Of a DNA stretch of 38,674 bases, positions 17,921-25,841 are shown piece after piece. Made by a program: the position numbers and the translations under genes. The stretch is from an uncultured Lysobacteraceae bacterium (GTDB lineage: Bacteria; Pseudomonadota; Gammaproteobacteria; Xanthomonadales; Xanthomonadaceae), in contig CAMLLG010000034.1 of NCBI GenBank assembly GCA_946480825.1, forward strand, positions 1-38,674, in the 5' to 3' direction. The notes beneath the pieces are model-generated. The model had not been told where the DNA came from. It saw only the letters and a list, made by a program, of their open reading frames with translations, and made no database searches. Each line of letters starts with the position of its first letter. Positions within the stretch are counted from its first letter, which is position 1.

Positions 17921-19281
17921 GCGCGACCGCCCCGCAGAAGGCGGCCTACGGTTGGCGCGACGTGCTGCGTGCGCTGCGCCAGCGCAAGGTGCTGGCGATG
18001 CTGATGCTGGGCTTTTCCTCGGGCCTGCCGCTGTATCTCGTCGGCAACACGATGGGGTACTGGATGCGCGATGGGGGCAGCGAGCTGTCCGCGATCGGCT
18101 TCCTGTCCTGGGTGGGGCTGGCCTACACGCTGAAGTTCGTGTGGGCGCCGATCATCGACAAGACCAACGTGCCGCTGCTGGGCCGGCTCGGGCACCGTCG
18201 CGGATGGATTCTCGCATCGCAGCTGGTGGTCGCGATCGGTCTGATCGGCATGGCGGTGATCCAGCCCGAGGGCGGTCTGGTGGTCTTCGGCGTGATGGCG
18301 CTGATCGCGGCGTTCGCGTCGGCCACCCAGGACATCGTGATCGACGCCTGGCGCATCGAGATTTCGGACAACGGCGAAGAACTCGGATTGCTCAGCGCCG
18401 GTTCGCAGCTCGGTTATCGCACCGCGCTGCTGGTCACCGATGCGTTGATCCTCATCCTGGCCGCCCACATCGGCTGGTCGCTGTCGTACTGGGTGATGGC
18501 GCTGCTGATGGGCGTCGGCGCGCTGGCCGTGTTCCTCGCGCGCGAACCGGTCGGCAAGCGCGCCGCGGCGGATGCCGCGATGCAGGCGGGCTCGGCCACG
18601 CCGCTGTGGACCGCGCGCGGTCTGTTCGATGCCGTCATCGGCCCATTCCTGTCGTTCTTCCGCACCCACGGCAAATGGGCGCTGCTGATGCTGCTGGCGA
18701 TCAGCCTGTATCGACTGCCGGATTTCGTGATGGGGCCGATGGCCAACCCGTTCTACAAGGATCTCGGGCTGACCAAGGAGATGGTGGGCGAGGTGCGCGC
18801 GACCGTGGGATTGATCGCCTCCCTGATCGGCATCGCCGCGGGCGGCCTGTCGGCGGTGCGCTTCGGCCTGGTTCCCACGCTGCTGGCGGGCGCGATCGTC
18901 GGCCCGGGCTCCAATGCCGCGTTCGCATGGCTGGCGCACCAGGACCCGAGCATGACCAACTTCGCGATCGCGATGGTCATCGACAACGTCTCCACGGGGT
19001 TCGCGGGCACCGCGCTGGTGGCCTACATGTCCAGCCTCACCAGCGCCGGTTACACGGCCACGCAATACGCGCTGCTGAGTTCGTTCTATGCGTTGCTGGG
19101 CAAGGTGCTGAAAGGCTTCTCCGGCGTGGTGGTGGAGCAGCTGGAGGTCGGACGCACGCTGCTCGATGCCTACGCGCTGTTCTTCCTCGGCACCGCCCTC
19201 GCCGGCATTCCCGCGTTGTTGCTGTGCCTGTTGCTGGTGATGCGCGAGCCACCCGCGCCTGCGGCTGCCGCGCCGGCATGA
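17917..19281 (+). CDS. ampG: AmpG-like muropeptide permease (MFS)
   Basis: AmpG imports GlcNAc-anhydroMurNAc peptides for cell-wall recycling and feeds the AmpR/beta-lactamase signal. The 454-residue protein has the AmpG start VLAMLMLGFSSGLPLYLVGN, then WVGLAYTLKFVWAPIIDK, the ATQDIVIDAWRIE motif, GSQLGYR, and about 12 membrane helices. All are characteristic of AmpG rather than of generic drug MFS pumps. The ATG at 17917 overlaps the upstream stop (ATGA). The anmK gene nearby at 19929 acts in the same recycling route. Confidence 0.9.
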   Translation: MSATAPQKAAYGWRDVLRALRQRKVLAMLMLGFSSGLPLYLVGNTMGYWMRDGGSELSAIGFLSWVGLAYTLKFVWAPIIDKTNVPLLGRLGHRRGWILASQLVVAIGLIGMAVIQPEGGLVVFGVMALIAAFASATQDIVIDAWRIEISDNGEELGLLSAGSQLGYRTALLVTDALILILAAHIGWSLSYWVMALLMGVGALAVFLAREPVGKRAAADAAMQAGSATPLWTARGLFDAVIGPFLSFFRTHGKWALLMLLAISLYRLPDFVMGPMANPFYKDLGLTKEMVGEVRATVGLIASLIGIAAGGLSAVRFGLVPTLLAGAIVGPGSNAAFAWLAHQDPSMTNFAIAMVIDNVSTGFAGTALVAYMSSLTSAGYTATQYALLSSFYALLGKVLKGFSGVVVEQLEVGRTLLDAYALFFLGTALAGIPALLLCLLLVMREPPAPAAAAPA

Positions 19282-19297
19282 TCCCGATGCGACCGCG

Positions 19298-19651
19298 ATG
19301 ACCGACCTCGTCCTGCGCGACATCGATCCGATGATGGCCGAACGCATCCGCAAGGTCGCGGACGCGAACGGCTGGACGATGCACCAGACGATCCTGCATC
19401 TGATCGAACGCGGGCTCTACGCCAGCGAAGGCGGCGCGCTGCGTTTCGACTCGAAGGAGTCCGATGTGCTGCAGTCGGTGATCGCGGCGCTGGAGACGGT
19501 GCCGAACGATCCGGGCTTCTCGCTGATCGGCCGGGTCGCGGGTGCATCGACCGCGCCCGAGGCGCCGGCAGCGACCGAATTCGATCCGAACGAACTGGAA
19601 CGTTTCCTGGAGAACGTGCCGGTGGGCTCGAAGCTCGGCAGCCACGAGTGA
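19298..19651 (+). CDS. Small protein with possible ribbon-helix-helix start
   Basis: I do not recognise this 117-residue protein by name. Its first ~45 residues (LVLRDIDPMMAERIRKVADA, then a second helix MHQTILHLIERGL) have the strand-helix-helix pattern of Arc/MetJ-type DNA-binding proteins. The rest is acidic and partly disordered, ending FDPNELERFLENVPVGS. It begins 16 bp after ampG and is probably co-transcribed with it. A role as a local regulator is a guess; no toxin partner is adjacent. Confidence 0.7.
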   Translation: MTDLVLRDIDPMMAERIRKVADANGWTMHQTILHLIERGLYASEGGALRFDSKESDVLQSVIAALETVPNDPGFSLIGRVAGASTAPEAPAATEFDPNELERFLENVPVGSKLGSHE

Positions 19652-19686
19652 TGCGACGTGCCGGCGGAAATGAATTGCGGGTATTT

Positions 19687-19750
19687 CGGTAGAGCGGCCT
19701 TCAGGCCGCTGCTCTTCGCAAAAAACAGCGGCCTGAAGGCCGCTCTACCG
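19687..19750. repeat. REPIN: inverted pair of GTAG palindromes
   Basis: A 25-bp arm (19687-19711) and its perfect reverse complement (19726-19750) flank a 14-nt spacer. Each arm holds a REP-type unit: GTAG, then AGCGGCC-TTCA-GGCCGCT-like stem and loop (GTAG at 19689, reverse copy ending CTAC at 19748). GTAG-headed palindromes are the Stenotrophomonas REP type, spread by RAYT transposases. No RAYT gene is in the window. It lies between two convergent genes and may also act as a terminator. Confidence 0.85.
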
Positions 19751-19822
19751 ACACCCCGAGGATTTGTCTCCCCAGGCCGCAGGCGCGGCACGGATATCGT
19801 CGCGCTCGGAGTGCTGCCTGGG

Positions 19823-19843
19823 CCGGCCTGAAGGCCGCTCTAC
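19823..19843 (-). repeat. Single GTAG REP-type palindrome
   Basis: A third, slightly degenerate copy of the REP unit lies 73 bp beyond the REPIN, in the reverse orientation, ending in CTAC at 19840-19843. The outer stem has one mismatch. Together with the REPIN it fills much of the 277-bp gap between the small protein gene and anmK. I see no gene in that gap. Confidence 0.75.
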
Positions 19844-19928
19844 CGTTGCATCGGTATTTGATTGCCGTCCGCTGTGAGCACGGCCCGATCATCTCGATGC
19901 TCGGTTTCCGCGTGGACCCAACCGGTCG

Positions 19929-21053
19929 TCATGCCGGATAAATCGCCCCCAGCACCCGCGGCCCCGCGGCGCCGGTGACGCTGGGCAGGTTGCCGGGACG
20001 GCCGAGCAGCGTCTGCCGCGCCAGCCAGGCGAAGCCGAGGGCTTCGACCATGTCCGGGTCGATGCCGTGCGCGGCGGTGGACTCGACCGCGACGCCCGGC
20101 AGCGCGTCCGCCAGCGCCCGCATCAGCGCCGGGTTGTGCACCCCGCCGCCGCAGGCGATGACCCGCGCCGCGGCGGGCAGGGTGGCGCGCAGCGCATCGA
20201 CGACCGTGCGTACGGTCAGCGCCAACAGCGTGGCCTGCACATCGGCCGGGGAAAGATCGCCGTGCAGCCGTGCCTCGACCCAGGCGAGATGGAACTGATC
20301 GCGACCGGAGGATTTCGGCGGCGGCATCGCGAACCACGGCTCGTCCAGCAGCCGCGCCAGCAGCGCGTCGTCGACGCGACCATTGGCCGCGAACGCGCCG
20401 CCGCGGTCGTAGTTCGCGCCGGTGTGGCGCAGGCACCAGGCATCCATCAGGCCGTTGGCGGGACCGGTGTCGAAGCCGCGCACCGGGCCGCCGTCGCGCG
20501 GCAGCAGGGTGAGATTGGCGATGCCGCCGAGATTCAGCACCGCGCGATCCTCGTCAGGCGAGGACAGCAGCGCCGCGTGCAGCGCCGGCAGCAGCGGCGC
20601 GGCGTGGCCGCCGGCGGCCAGATCGCGGCGGCGGAAATCGGCGACCGTGCGCACGCCGGTGGTTTCCACGATCCGGCTGGGGTCGCCCAGTTGCAGGGTG
20701 AACGGATGCGGCCCGTGCGGCCGGTGGCGCAGGGTCTGGCCGTGCGAACCGATCGCGGCGATCGACGCGCGGTCGACGCCGCTGTCGCGGATCGCGGTCT
20801 CGGCGGCCGCGGCGAACGCGGCGCCGATGCGCGCATCGAGTTCGCCGATCTCGTCCAGGGTCATCCCCTGCGCGCGCTGGCCCAGCGTCACCAGCTGCGC
20901 GCGCAGCGCCGGGTCCCAGGGATAGGTCCGCCCGAACGCCACGTCGGCCTTCGGCGCGGGCGCGTCTTGGAAGCGGGCGATGGCGACATCGATCCCGTCG
21001 GCGCTGGTGCCGGAGATCATGCCGAGGTAGAGGGCGTCGTCGAAGGCGGTCAT
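19929..21053 (-). CDS. anmK: Anhydro-N-acetylmuramic acid kinase
   Basis: AnmK cleaves the anhydro ring of imported anhydroMurNAc and phosphorylates it to MurNAc-6-phosphate, part of peptidoglycan recycling. The 374-residue product (E. coli 369) has the ATPase-fold phosphate loop [15 protein letters not shown], then [27 protein letters not shown] sequence (here GGHAAP), [25 protein letters not shown] and [11 protein letters not shown]. The frame is open far upstream, but the ATG at 21053 gives the conserved start. It lies downstream of the M23 endopeptidase gene on the same strand and near ampG. Confidence 0.95.
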   Translation of the reverse strand: MTAFDDALYLGMISGTSADGIDVAIARFQDAPAPKADVAFGRTYPWDPALRAQLVTLGQRAQGMTLDEIGELDARIGAAFAAAAETAIRDSGVDRASIAAIGSHGQTLRHRPHGPHPFTLQLGDPSRIVETTGVRTVADFRRRDLAAGGHAAPLLPALHAALLSSPDEDRAVLNLGGIANLTLLPRDGGPVRGFDTGPANGLMDAWCLRHTGANYDRGGAFAANGRVDDALLARLLDEPWFAMPPPKSSGRDQFHLAWVEARLHGDLSPADVQATLLALTVRTVVDALRATLPAAARVIACGGGVHNPALMRALADALPGVAVESTAAHGIDPDMVEALGFAWLARQTLLGRPGNLPSVTGAAGPRVLGAIYPA

Positions 21054-21118
21054 CGCGTCGGATTCTCGGTGAAAGAGTGAAAGCGCGATGCGTTCCGGGC
21101 GTTGCGGTGCCGGATGCG

Positions 21119-21144
21119 CGGACGGCGCCGTGGGGCGCCGTCCG
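21119..21144. repeat. Perfect 11-bp hairpin between the M23 gene and anmK
   Basis: CGGACGGCGCC (21119-21129) pairs with GGCGCCGTCCG (21134-21144) around a 4-nt GTGG loop. There is no T-run on either side. On the reverse strand it lies between the M23 endopeptidase and anmK, and may reduce read-through or stabilise the upstream message. Confidence 0.6.
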
Positions 21145-21193
21145 GGTGTCGCGTGCGTGCTGTGGCGTGCGGGCTGCGGTGTACGGTGTTTCG

Positions 21194-22654
21194 TCAGCCC
21201 CTGGTCTTCGGCTTCTGCGCGGATTTCGCGCCGAGCGCTGCGGCGAGACGCTGCTGCGCGCTGTCCATCGCGTCCGGGAAGACGATGTTCTCGACCGTGC
21301 GGATCTTGGCCATCGCGCGCTGGGTTTCGGTGCGGAAGCTGGCCAGCTCGGCGCCGCGCAGCGGCTCCGGCGGCGGCATCGTCATCGACAGCGGATTGCG
21401 GTGTACGCCGTTGACGCGGAATTCGTAGTGCAGGTGCGGGCCGGTGGACATGCCGGTGCTGCCGACGTAACCGATCACCGTGCCCTGGGCGATGCGCTGC
21501 CCCGGGCGGATGTTGCCGAAGCGCGACATGTGGCCGTACAGCGTGGTGTAGCCGCGACCGTGGTCCAGGATGACCGCGCGGCCATAGCCGCCCTGCCAAC
21601 CGACCACCTTGACCACCGCGTCGCCGGCGGCCTGGATCGGCGTGCCGGTAGGCGCGGCGTAGTCCACGCCCTTGTGCATGCGGGTGCGGCCCAGCACCGG
21701 ATGGCGACGCGTGCCGAAACTGGACGACAGGCGGGCGTAGGGAATCGGCATGCGGATGAAGGCTTTCTTCAGCGGCCGGCCGTCTGCGGTGAAGTATTCG
21801 GGACGACCGTTGCGGGTGTGGCGGAAGCCGGTATGCAGCTTGCCGTCGATGGTCACGGCCGCGGCCAGCACCGCGCCGGTGCGCTGCAGCTCGCCGTCCA
21901 CCCACATCTGGTCGACGACCACGCTGAAGTGATCGTCGGCGTCGAGATCGGAATCGAAGTCGACGTCGTACTTGAAGATCTCGTCGGTCAGCTGGTCGAG
22001 GTGCGCGCCGCTGAGCCCGAGCTTGCGGGCCGAGCGGAACAGCGAGCCGCCGACCTTGCCGCTGAGGACCACGGTGCGCACGTCGACGTCGCGGCGGATC
22101 AGGGTTTCCTCGATCTCGTCGCCGGTCAGATCGAGCTGCACGCGCTGGCCGTCGCTGCGCAGATAGCGGATCGCGCGCAGCTTGCCGTTGACCGGCAGGT
22201 CCACCGACAGCTGGGTCTTGGGCGTGACCTGGCCGATCTCGGCCTTCACGCCCGGGTGCGCGAGCACCCGCTTGAGGTCGGCCTCGGGGATGCCGAGGCT
22301 GGTGAACATGTGTTTCAGCGACGCGCCGCGGCGCACGGTCACCGCGTGCCAGCTGTCGCCCAGCGTCCCCTGCAGGCGCGCGCGCGACAGCGGCGGCAGC
22401 TTCAGCGAGAGGGTCTGGGTGGGGATGGCGGAGGGCGGCTGCAGCACGGTGGCGAAGCCGGGCACGATGGCGCCGATCAGCGCGACCATGGTCGCGACCA
22501 GACTGGCCTGGGCCCACTGGCGCCGGGTCCAGCGGCCGTTGAAGCCGGGTGCGTGCCCGGGAAGGGTCTGGCGCTCGACCTGTTCCCTGGCCAGACGCAG
22601 ATTGCGCAGACGGATCAGACGATTGCGCAGGGTGCGACTCGACGGTGTCGTCAT
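21194..22654 (-). CDS. M23-family peptidoglycan DD-endopeptidase, membrane-anchored (MepM-like)
   Basis: The 486-residue protein is a zinc LytM/M23 endopeptidase that probably cuts peptide crosslinks of peptidoglycan. It has a cytoplasmic basic start, one membrane helix (about 50-70) and an OapA/LysM-like region. A long domain with [19 protein letters not shown] precedes the catalytic part [31 protein letters not shown] and the HLHYEF motif near residue 410. Zinc ligands His and Asp in MHKGVDY and the last His of HLHYE are present, so it should be active. This architecture matches E. coli MepM/YebA. anmK follows it. Confidence 0.93.
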   Translation of the reverse strand: MTTPSSRTLRNRLIRLRNLRLAREQVERQTLPGHAPGFNGRWTRRQWAQASLVATMVALIGAIVPGFATVLQPPSAIPTQTLSLKLPPLSRARLQGTLGDSWHAVTVRRGASLKHMFTSLGIPEADLKRVLAHPGVKAEIGQVTPKTQLSVDLPVNGKLRAIRYLRSDGQRVQLDLTGDEIEETLIRRDVDVRTVVLSGKVGGSLFRSARKLGLSGAHLDQLTDEIFKYDVDFDSDLDADDHFSVVVDQMWVDGELQRTGAVLAAAVTIDGKLHTGFRHTRNGRPEYFTADGRPLKKAFIRMPIPYARLSSSFGTRRHPVLGRTRMHKGVDYAAPTGTPIQAAGDAVVKVVGWQGGYGRAVILDHGRGYTTLYGHMSRFGNIRPGQRIAQGTVIGYVGSTGMSTGPHLHYEFRVNGVHRNPLSMTMPPPEPLRGAELASFRTETQRAMAKIRTVENIVFPDAMDSAQQRLAAALGAKSAQKPKTRG

Positions 22655-22689
22655 CTAACGGATTCCCCTGTCGGGACAGCCAAAGCGGT

Positions 22690-22719
22690 AACATAAGTTA
22701 GTCGAAAAGAGTGCGTCAA
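22690..22719 (-). promoter_or_regulatory. Candidate sigma-70 promoter for the M23 gene
   Basis: On the reverse strand TTGACG (22714-22719) and TATGTT (22690-22695) are 18 bp apart, about 35 bp before the start codon at 22654. The surrounding 22690-22775 is notably AT-rich for this genome, with a run of seven T at 22737-22743, fitting a divergent promoter region shared with tyrS. I see no clear -10/-35 pair for tyrS. Confidence 0.5.
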
Positions 22720-22857
22720 ATCCTTGACCGGCTTGGTTTTTTTCGGCTTTTCGGTTTAACTAGACTTTAACGCCCCGTTCATGCTGCGGCCCCGGTTCTG
22801 CAGACGGGTTCGCGCTTGCGCCCTCTCTTCGCCTACCGGCTCACAGTTCAGCCCCCC

Positions 22858-24108
22858 ATGTCCACCGAAGCCCCGAATTCCACCGCCCCCGATTCCGCCA
22901 AGGTCGATCCCGACGTCATCGAGACCCTCGCCCGCGGCGCCGACGAAATCCTCAAGCGCGAGGAACTGGAAGCCCGGCTGCGGCTGGGGCGCCCCCTGCG
23001 GATCAAGGCCGGGTTCGACCCGACCGCGCCGGATCTGCACATCGGCCACACCGTCCTGCTGAACAAGATGCGCCAGTTCCAGGACCTCGGGCATCAGGTG
23101 ATTTTCCTGATCGGCGACTTCACGGGGATGATCGGCGACCCCACCGGCAAGAACGTCACCCGCAAACCGCTGACCCGCGAGGACGTGCTGGCCAACGCCG
23201 AAACCTACGCCGAGCAGGTGTTCAAGGTGCTGGACAAGGACCGCACCGAAGTGCGCTTCAACAGCGAGTGGTTCGGCACGATGAGCGCGGCCGACATGAT
23301 CCGGCTCGCCGGTCAGCACACGGTCGCGCGCATGCTGGAGCGCGACGACTTCGCCAAGCGCTACGCCGCGCAGCAGTCGATCGCGATCCACGAATTCCTC
23401 TACCCGCTGGTGCAGGGCTACGATTCGGTGGCGCTGAAGGCCGACGTCGAGCTGGGCGGCACCGACCAGAAGTTCAACCTGCTGATGGGCCGCGGCCTGC
23501 AGGAGCACCACGGTCAGCCGCCGCAGATCGTGCTGACCATGCCGCTGCTGGAAGGCCTGGACGGCGTGAACAAGATGTCGAAATCGCTCGGCAACTACAT
23601 CGGCATCGCCGAGCCGGCGATCGACATCGTCAACAAGACCATGAAGATCGGCGACGACCTCATGTGGCGCTGGATCGATCTGCTGAGTTTCGAGATCTCG
23701 ATCGCCGAGGCCGCGCGCTTGAAGGCCGCGATCGCGGACGGACAATTGAATCCGCGCGACGTGAAGCTGCGCCTCGCCCGCGAACTCGCCGCGCGCTTCC
23801 ACGATGCCGCCGCCGCCGAGACCGCGATCGCCGGCTGGCACGCCGCGGTCACCGGACAGGGCGATACCTCGCTGCTGCCGCTGCAGGACGTGGCCGTGCC
23901 GGCCGACGGCATCCGCATCGCCGCGCTGCTCACCGCCGCCGGGATCACGCCCAGCAATTCGGAAGCCAATCGCAAGCTCAAGGAGCGCGCGGTGAAGGTC
24001 GACGGTCAGGTGGTGGAAGATCTGCAGATCGCATTCGTGCCGGGCTTCGAGGGCGTGCTGCAGGTCGGCAAACGCAACTTCGCGCGGGTGCGGTTGGTGA
24101 CGGCTTGA
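22858..24108 (+). CDS. tyrS: Tyrosyl-tRNA synthetase
   Basis: TyrS charges tRNA-Tyr with tyrosine. The 416-residue class I synthetase has the HIGH motif at 61-64 (DLHIGHTV), the KMSKS motif at 239-243 and a C-terminal S4 RNA-binding domain (about 345-416, with [21 protein letters not shown]). The tyrosine pocket is represented by [19 protein letters not shown] and GGTDQKFN. The true HIGH and this length point to the TyrRS form common in Xanthomonadaceae. The first ~20 residues are Ser/Thr/Pro-rich, with start ATG at 22858. The lipoprotein gene follows 23 bp downstream. Confidence 0.96.
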   Translation: MSTEAPNSTAPDSAKVDPDVIETLARGADEILKREELEARLRLGRPLRIKAGFDPTAPDLHIGHTVLLNKMRQFQDLGHQVIFLIGDFTGMIGDPTGKNVTRKPLTREDVLANAETYAEQVFKVLDKDRTEVRFNSEWFGTMSAADMIRLAGQHTVARMLERDDFAKRYAAQQSIAIHEFLYPLVQGYDSVALKADVELGGTDQKFNLLMGRGLQEHHGQPPQIVLTMPLLEGLDGVNKMSKSLGNYIGIAEPAIDIVNKTMKIGDDLMWRWIDLLSFEISIAEAARLKAAIADGQLNPRDVKLRLARELAARFHDAAAAETAIAGWHAAVTGQGDTSLLPLQDVAVPADGIRIAALLTAAGITPSNSEANRKLKERAVKVDGQVVEDLQIAFVPGFEGVLQVGKRNFARVRLVTA

Positions 24109-24131
24109 GTCCGGACAACAGGAGATCCACC

Positions 24132-24557
24132 ATGCGAGCAGTTCGGCTTCCGATGTCGATCGCGAGTCTCGTTCTTCTACTCTCACTGACCGGGTGTGTG
24201 ATGAGCAATACGTCGATGAAAGCGCCTGCAGTCGAAGGGTCGGTGCCCGCACCCGCCGGGATCGGCGCCGAAGCGGTGCTGTCGTGCGTCGACGCGAGCG
24301 TCCGCGCGCTGCACGACAAGAACGAACTGTGGAACGTTCGCGTCACCCGGCGCGATCCCGGTCGCGGGTTGTTCGAAACCGGGGATTTCGACGACGACAA
24401 CATCGGCGGTTTCCGGGTCAGCGCCCGGTACGCCCCGGACGCGAACGCGGTGCGGTTGCGGCTGAAGGGCGCGGGTCCCTATTTCATGGACCTCGGGGTC
24501 GAGAAGGCGTTCGCCGAACTCGATTCGCAGATGCGGCAGTGCCTGTCGGCGCAATGA
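24132..24557 (+). CDS. Small lipoprotein, possible immunity factor for the adjacent effector locus
   Basis: The 141-residue protein has a lipoprotein signal peptide with lipobox LTGC (Cys22). The mature part has a short Ser/Pro-rich linker and a compact domain of about 95 residues. Cys52 and Cys137 could form a disulfide. Residue 23 onward (VMSN) lacks an Asp at +2, so outer-membrane sorting is expected. I do not recognise the domain. A good ribosome site (AGGAG) precedes the ATG, 23 bp after tyrS. The next gene, 105 bp on, encodes an XVIPCD-type protein. Immunity proteins of such effectors are often periplasmic lipoproteins, so this is a reasonable but unproven immunity candidate. Confidence 0.75.
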   Translation: MRAVRLPMSIASLVLLLSLTGCVMSNTSMKAPAVEGSVPAPAGIGAEAVLSCVDASVRALHDKNELWNVRVTRRDPGRGLFETGDFDDDNIGGFRVSARYAPDANAVRLRLKGAGPYFMDLGVEKAFAELDSQMRQCLSAQ

Positions 24558-24662
24558 TCGTGTGCGACCGCGGTGATGGTGCCCGCGGCTGACGGCACGG
24601 GCGGTCGTCGCGAATCGAACAACGGTGCGAATGGGCCGCATGACTGAAAAGGATCGACGGCG

Positions 24663-25754
24663 ATGCCGAGCGGAAAAGAAGAGCAGTATTCGATCGAAGC
24701 ACGTTCGCTGGGCGTCGTAGGCGTCGCAAGCCACAATTTCCTGGTGTTGCGGGATGGAGAAGGGCGTGCCGTCGCCGAATTGCACGGGCTGGCCACGGAT
24801 CGCAAGACCGGTGAATTCATCCCGATCGGCACGGACGAAGAAAAGCATTCCCTTCGTGTCTGGCACTTCGCGCACGATGCCGATTACGCGAAATCCATTG
24901 GCGCCAAAGCCAATTCGGCGACCTTCATCCAGGACGGCCAGGATCACAAGACGATGCTGACCGCGGGCAAGGAGGAAGTGATGGACCGCTGGAACGTTGC
25001 GGTCGCCGCCAAGGAGCCGCTCAATGCGCTGGATCGGGATTATCCGAGCTATGGATTCAAGACATCGGGCGACACCGTGAACAGCAACGCGGCGTATCGC
25101 ACGTTGAGCGAGATCATGGGCGTGCCGGCCCACGACTTCCCGTGGAAGCTGGAGCCGGGGCTCGACAACCGGATGGTCGATCCGAAGCGGATCGAAGAAC
25201 TGCGCACGCATGGTTACCCGGTATTGGACGAGCCGTCGATCAAGCGCAACGGCCAATACGAATCGTCGGAACCTCGGCCCATGCCCAGCCCCGGGCCCAG
25301 CCCCGCGCCCGTCGACGACGGGCGCGCGCAGTACGACCCGCGCACGCCGGGTCACCCGGGTCATGCCGATTACGCGCGCATCCGCGACGGCCTGGCCGGC
25401 AGCATCCGGGACCCGCGCGCGCTGGACAACGTCAGCGCCTCGGCCTACCGGGAGATGGCGGCGAATCCGCTGATGAAGCAGGTCGACTACGCCGGTGTCC
25501 ACAACGGCAACGCCATCGTCGCCTATGCGCCGTACGGTCTGGGCCGCGAGCCGATGTTCAATGTCCATGCCGATCTGGCGCAGGCGCGGCAACAGCCGGC
25601 CGAAGAGAGTCTGGATCGCGCGCAGGCGCTGACCGAGGCGCGCGCGCAGGCGCAGGTGCAGGCGCAACTGCAGGAGCAGGCGTCGCAGACGCAGGCGTCC
25701 CAACTGCAAAACCAGGGCGGCCCGACGCCGAGCATCGGCGCCAGGACGATCTGA
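24663..25754 (+). CDS. Putative type IV secretion effector with XVIPCD-like C-terminus
   Basis: The 363-residue protein has three parts. Residues 1-190 form an unrecognised domain with SHNFLVLRD (His24), ELHG (39-42) and NSNAAYRTLSEIMGVP (140-155). Residues 204-217 are a Pro-rich linker. Residues 228-320 (HPGHADYARIRDGLAG onward, then GREPMFNVHADLAQARQQPA) resemble the XVIPCD signal recognised by VirD4 in Xanthomonadales, followed by a Q/A-rich tail (327-353) typical of those proteins. There is no signal peptide and not a single cysteine, so a cysteine hydrolase is ruled out. AAAAGGA at 24647-24653 is a good ribosome site for this ATG. It converges on another XVIPCD-like gene. The toxic activity is unknown. 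Confidence 0.75.
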   Translation: MPSGKEEQYSIEARSLGVVGVASHNFLVLRDGEGRAVAELHGLATDRKTGEFIPIGTDEEKHSLRVWHFAHDADYAKSIGAKANSATFIQDGQDHKTMLTAGKEEVMDRWNVAVAAKEPLNALDRDYPSYGFKTSGDTVNSNAAYRTLSEIMGVPAHDFPWKLEPGLDNRMVDPKRIEELRTHGYPVLDEPSIKRNGQYESSEPRPMPSPGPSPAPVDDGRAQYDPRTPGHPGHADYARIRDGLAGSIRDPRALDNVSASAYREMAANPLMKQVDYAGVHNGNAIVAYAPYGLGREPMFNVHADLAQARQQPAEESLDRAQALTEARAQAQVQAQLQEQASQTQASQLQNQGGPTPSIGARTI

Positions 25755-25796
25755 CGTCGCCGCGGTCGCGGCGATCGGTGCGGCGGACATGAAAAA

Positions 25797-25819
25797 CCCG
25801 GGATGCGACGCATCCCGGG
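25797..25819 (-). terminator. Intrinsic terminator for the DUF2235 effector gene
   Basis: CCCGGGATGC (25797-25806) and GCATCCCGGG (25810-25819) form a perfect 10-bp stem with a 3-nt loop. On the reverse strand the stem is followed directly by TTTTT (AAAAA at 25792-25796 on the forward strand), giving a standard intrinsic terminator 22 bp after that gene's stop. It could also stop forward transcripts weakly. Confidence 0.85.
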
Positions 25820-25841
25820 CCGTGATTCCCGCGTGACCGGA

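Noticed and set aside
22724..22766. tyrS promoter with TTGACC and TAGACT
   Set aside because: The two hexamers are about 31 bp apart, too far for a sigma-70 promoter.
24663..25754. Type VI or contact-dependent toxin identity for the XVIPCD-like protein
   Set aside because: No PAAR, VgrG, Rhs or CdiA-type sequences are visible, and the Q-rich tail with a preceding HPGH domain fits X-T4SS cargo better.
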